From CAYLNK01 sp964384675 (lineage in GTDB: Bacteria > Acidobacteriota > Thermoanaerobaculia > UBA5066), in contig CAYLNK010000276.1 in assembly GCA_964384675.1 (NCBI GenBank), positions 1-9,251 of the forward strand: a stretch of 9,251 nucleotides of DNA. The letters are read 5' to 3'. The notes below the pieces were generated by a model that searched no databases, was not told the DNA's origin, and saw only the letters and a list, made by a program, of their open reading frames with translations. Below are positions 7,098 to 9,251 of the stretch, piece after piece (position 1 is the first letter of the stretch; the number at the start of each line of letters is the position of its first letter). The position numbers and the translations under genes are program-made.

Positions 7098-7125
7098 ACA
7101 CCGCGTCCTCGTCCTCGCCCGAGCC

Positions 7126-7153
7126 ATTACAATGCATCGCGATCACAGATACT
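7126..7153 (+). promoter_or_regulatory. Candidate promoter of the receiver-HD-GYP gene
   Basis: ATTACA (7126-7131, four of six -35 bases), a 16-base spacer, then GATACT (7148-7153, four of six -10 bases). Transcription would start near 7160, giving a leader of about 14 bases before the GTG. A perfect palindrome ATCGCGAT (7136-7143) lies exactly in the centre of the spacer, a position where a regulator could act. Visual match only. Confidence 0.4.
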
Positions 7154-7154
7154 A
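7126..7154 (-). promoter_or_regulatory. Candidate overlapping promoter of the Ser/Thr kinase gene
   Basis: Reading leftward, TGTAAT (7131-7126) matches five of six -10 bases. The -35 position 17 bases upstream (TAGTAT, 7154-7149) is poor, with two of six matches. Transcription would begin near 7119, downstream of the ATG at 7127, which supports translation from 7085. The -10 is the complement of the rightward -35 candidate, so the two promoters would overlap almost completely. Confidence 0.35.
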
Positions 7155-7173
7155 GAGGACGGACGGGGGCGAC

Positions 7174-8193
7174 GTGTCGCTGATCGAAGAGCCGGTTCCC
7201 TCGGGTGAGTCGGGCGCAACGGTCCTCGTCGTGGACGACGAGCCGTCCGTCCGGCGCCTCCTCGCGAGCCTCCTGCGGCCTCAAGGCTACGTGGTCGAGG
7301 AGGCCGCCACCGTGGACGAGGCGGAGGCCCGGCTCCGCGGTCCGCTTCCCGACCTGGTGCTGCTCGACGTCAACATGGGGGCCCGCAGCGGCCACGAGGT
7401 CCTCCTGGCGCTGCGCTCGCAGGCCGCCACGCGGCTCCTCCCGGTCGTGATGCTGACCGGGGCCGCCACCCGGGAGGAGAAGCTCCGCGCCATCCACGAG
7501 GGCGTCACCGACTTCATCGCCAAGCCGTTCGCCGCCGAGGAGCTGATCGCGCGTGTGCGCTCGCTCGTCCAGATGAAGCGCTTCACGGACGCGCTGGAGG
7601 ACGCCGAGGACGTCATCGTCCTGCTCGCGGACTCGATCGACGCCCGGGACCCGTACACGGCCCGGCACAGCGCGCGCGTCTCCCTCTATGCCGGGCTCCT
7701 CGGCGACCGGATCGGCCTGAAGGGGCCGGCGCTGGCCGCCGTGCGCCGGGGCGGGCTGTTCCACGACCTCGGCAAGATCGCGGTGAGGGACTCGGTCCTC
7801 CTCAAGCCGGGGCGCCTCACGGCGGAGGAGTACGCCGAGATCAAGCGTCATCCGGTCGAGGGGCGGCGCCTGATCTCGCGGATGCGGACTCTCTCCTACG
7901 CCATGGACGTCGTCTACCACCACCACGAACGCCTCGACGGCTCGGGCTACCCGGACGGGATCGCCGGTGAGGCGATTCCCCTGACCGCCCGGGTGACGAC
8001 GATCGCCGACGTCTTCGACGCCCTTTCGACGGCGCGGGTCTACCGGGCCGCGCTCTCGCGCGAGGAGTCTCTCCGGATCATGACCGACGAGGTCGCCAAG
8101 GGGTGGTGGGACGGGCGGCTCCTCGACGAGTTCCGCGGTGTCCTCGCGACGCTGCCGGAAGACCCCACCGAGCTCGACCAGATCCGTCCCTGA
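7174..8193 (+). CDS. Response regulator with HD-GYP domain (probable c-di-GMP phosphodiesterase)
   Basis: This is a 339-residue cytoplasmic RpfG-like protein: a receiver domain controlling an HD-GYP domain, which in this family hydrolyses c-di-GMP. Receiver (about 15-130): D21/D22, phospho-acceptor D65, T95, K117. HD-GYP (about 145-335): H165 in ARHSARV, H197-D198 with LGK (199-201), H226, HHE 250-252 followed by LDGSGYP with GYP at 258-260, and D279 in IADVFDAL. The full metal-binding and signature set looks intact, so activity is likely. A short linker (about 131-145) joins the domains. The GTG start is effectively forced: an in-frame TAG lies at 7153-7155, and no other start codon lies between it and the receiver core. 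GGACGGGGG just upstream may serve as the ribosome site. It is divergent from the Ser/Thr kinase gene and 83 bases upstream of the LytS-type kinase on the same strand. The cognate kinase is unknown; the two histidine kinases in the window are candidates. Confidence 0.94.
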   Translation: MSLIEEPVPSGESGATVLVVDDEPSVRRLLASLLRPQGYVVEEAATVDEAEARLRGPLPDLVLLDVNMGARSGHEVLLALRSQAATRLLPVVMLTGAATREEKLRAIHEGVTDFIAKPFAAEELIARVRSLVQMKRFTDALEDAEDVIVLLADSIDARDPYTARHSARVSLYAGLLGDRIGLKGPALAAVRRGGLFHDLGKIAVRDSVLLKPGRLTAEEYAEIKRHPVEGRRLISRMRTLSYAMDVVYHHHERLDGSGYPDGIAGEAIPLTARVTTIADVFDALSTARVYRAALSREESLRIMTDEVAKGWWDGRLLDEFRGVLATLPEDPTELDQIRP

Positions 8194-8242
8194 ATTCCCG
8201 GGATCCGTCCGCCGCCCTCCGGTCTCCGTCCTTCCCGGCGTC

Positions 8243-8254
8243 GTCCGGCCGGAC
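8243..8254. repeat. Perfect 12-bp palindrome upstream of the LytS-type kinase
   Basis: GTCCGGCCGGAC is its own reverse complement. It lies in the 83-base gap between the HD-GYP gene and the LytS-type kinase, 10 bases before a -10-like CATACT. A six-base pair, CCGGTC (8219-8224) with GACCGG (8252-8257), overlaps it. It could be an operator near the -35 position of the kinase promoter. GC-only palindromes of this size can also occur by chance here. Confidence 0.35.
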
Positions 8255-8264
8255 CGGTTGCCGC

Positions 8265-8270
8265 CATACT
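8265..8270 (+). promoter_or_regulatory. -10-like element immediately before the LytS-type kinase start
   Basis: CATACT (four of six -10 bases) ends 6 bases before the ATG at 8277, and no -35 match is seen. A start of transcription 7 bases on would coincide with the ATG and give a leaderless mRNA. This fits the lack of a properly spaced ribosome site (only GGGG two bases from the ATG). Weak, single-element evidence. Confidence 0.25.
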
Positions 8271-8276
8271 GGGGCG

Positions 8277-9251
8277 ATGTCCCCGGCCACGCGAGGGAAG
8301 GTGGCGACCGCGGGCGGGCTCCTCGCGGTCTTCACGCTCCTCGGTCTCTTCTACGCGAGCGAGAGGTACCTGCGGGTCCTGGCGGACGCGGGCGCGGCGC
8401 CCGCGCCGCGACTCTGGGTCTTCGTCTGGCCGAACGTTCTCAGGACCTGGATCTGGCTCCTCTTCACGCCACTCGTGCTGCGCCTCTACCGCCGCTTCCC
8501 CCTGACCGGAGGCGCGGGTGGGGCGGCGACCGCCGTGGCGCACGTCACCGGCGCCATCCTCATCCCTCCGGCCGCTCTCCTCGCCAACGTCGTCGTGTTC
8601 TTCCTCGTGCTGCCGGGGGCCTCGATGGCGATGACGCCGTTCGAGTGGCTGGAGTCGACGGTGCTGTCGGCCGCCGGCTTCTTCCACCTGTTCCTCCTCG
8701 TCTACACGGGGATCGTCGCGACCGCGTTCGCCTTCGATTTCCACGGGAAGGCGCGCGCCAAGGAGCTCGCCGAGGCCCGCCTTTCGACGCAGCTCTCCGA
8801 GGCGCGTCTGAAGGCCCTCCGGATGCAGCTGCATCCGCACTTCCTCTTCAACACGCTGAACACCGTCCTGCCGCTCATCTACCGGGACCCGGACACCGCC
8901 ACGCGCACGATGGTCCGCCTCGGCGACCTCGTCCGCCAGAGCCTGCGCAACGACGGTGCTCTCGTTCCGCTGGAGGAGGAGCTGGGGTTCCTGCGGAAGT
9001 ACCTCGAGATCGAGTCGACGCGCTTCGGCGACCGCCTCAGGGTCGACTACCGGATCGATCCGGGCGCGCTCCCCGCCTCGGTCCCGAACCTGCTCCTGCA
9101 GCCCGTCGTCGAGAACGCGATCAAGCACGGGATCTCGGCGCGCCCCGGCGCGGGGCGGATCGAGATCGAGGCGCGGCGGGACGGCGGCTGGCTGGAGCTG
9201 GCCGTCCACGACGACGGGCCGGGCCTCTCCAGCGGGCCGGCCCCGCCGGGC
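8277..9251 (+). CDS. LytS/YehU-type membrane histidine kinase, 3' end cut by the window edge
   Basis: 325 codons are visible, open to the last base. The N-terminal half holds four hydrophobic segments at about 12-27, 47-70, 86-113 and 127-153, so it is an inner-membrane sensor without an obvious large extracellular domain. A helical linker (about 155-182) leads to the His_kinase region typical of LytS/YehU/YpdA proteins: MQLHPHFLFNTLN (183-195) with presumed phosphorylation site H188. This is followed by the conserved block around RKYLEIESTRFGDRL (240-254). The ATPase part has N-box LLLQPVVENAIKHG (272-285; N280, H284) and the start of the G1 box, DDGPGL (312-317). The final GTGLGL-like box, expected about 20-30 residues further on, lies outside the window. 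In this family a LytTR-type response regulator is usually encoded next door, so one may follow to the right. The ATG was chosen because it precedes the first helix. The frame stays open upstream without another good start. Confidence 0.9.
   Translation, partial: MSPATRGKVATAGGLLAVFTLLGLFYASERYLRVLADAGAAPAPRLWVFVWPNVLRTWIWLLFTPLVLRLYRRFPLTGGAGGAATAVAHVTGAILIPPAALLANVVVFFLVLPGASMAMTPFEWLESTVLSAAGFFHLFLLVYTGIVATAFAFDFHGKARAKELAEARLSTQLSEARLKALRMQLHPHFLFNTLNTVLPLIYRDPDTATRTMVRLGDLVRQSLRNDGALVPLEEELGFLRKYLEIESTRFGDRLRVDYRIDPGALPASVPNLLLQPVVENAIKHGISARPGAGRIEIEARRDGGWLELAVHDDGPGLSSGPAPPG

Noticed and set aside
7086..7127. Longer Ser/Thr kinase start at the ATG at 7127
   Set aside because: It has no ribosome site, adds an Arg-rich tail not expected before the kinase domain, and overlaps the predicted -10. 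The ATG at 7085 has a well-spaced GAAGG.
7132..7147. Possible CRP-type site around TGTGATCGCGATGCA (leftward strand)
   Set aside because: One half (TGTGA) fits but the other half does not match TCACA at the right spacing. Only the simple palindrome is kept.
5562..7208. A 548-codon + strand frame opposite the Ser/Thr kinase
   Set aside because: Antisense shadow; it would run through the divergent promoter region and shows only charged low-complexity sequence.
8192..8206. GAATTCCCGGGATCC, which reads like an EcoRI-SmaI-BamHI cloning linker
   Set aside because: The G of GAATTC is part of the natural stop codon, both flanks continue in native-looking GC-rich sequence, and no vector sequence is adjacent. 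Probably coincidence, though a contig-join check against the raw reads would settle it.
8040..9209. A 389-codon minus-strand frame opposite the LytS-type kinase
   Set aside because: Antisense shadow rich in Arg/Glu/Gly. The + strand encodes a clear LytS-family kinase here.

Overview
The window is GC-rich, tightly packed bacterial DNA that codes almost entirely for signal transduction. It holds four complete genes and one gene cut by the right edge. No RNA gene, insertion sequence, CRISPR array or transfer signature was seen. Codons are strongly G/C-ending in every gene, including the partial one. The mix of a giant PAS/GAF hybrid histidine kinase, a soluble eukaryote-type Ser/Thr kinase carrying a receiver domain, a receiver-HD-GYP protein and a LytS-type kinase is typical of large-genome, signalling-rich, high-GC groups such as Acidobacteriota, Myxococcota-like lineages or related uncultured phyla. 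The phylum cannot be fixed from this sequence alone.

Layout. Three genes read leftward. First, a Ser/Thr protein kinase with a C-terminal receiver domain (7085 to 5583). Then, after a 242-base repeat- and hairpin-rich gap, a small TPR protein (5340 to 4906). Then, after a 106-base gap with a perfect 11-bp stem-loop, a 1583-residue membrane hybrid histidine kinase (4799 to 48). Two genes read rightward from a short divergent control region at about 7086-7173. These are a receiver-HD-GYP protein, probably a c-di-GMP phosphodiesterase (7174-8193), and a four-helix membrane LytS/YehU-type histidine kinase starting at 8277. The latter is open to the last base and so is 3'-truncated here.

How they may work together (inference). 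The locus joins three signalling currencies: His-Asp phosphorelay (hybrid kinase, LytS kinase, four receiver domains), Ser/Thr phosphorylation, and c-di-GMP turnover. None of the visible proteins has a DNA-binding domain, so outputs would be phosphotransfer, protein phosphorylation and second-messenger change rather than direct transcription control. The hybrid kinase could phosphorylate its own two receivers and possibly the receivers on the Ser/Thr kinase and the HD-GYP protein. No sequence feature proves this wiring. The most distinctive points are the receiver-tailed Ser/Thr kinase divergent from the receiver-HD-GYP gene, with overlapping promoter-like elements around an 8-bp palindrome, and the unusually AT-rich inverted repeat with other repeats in the 5341-5582 gap.
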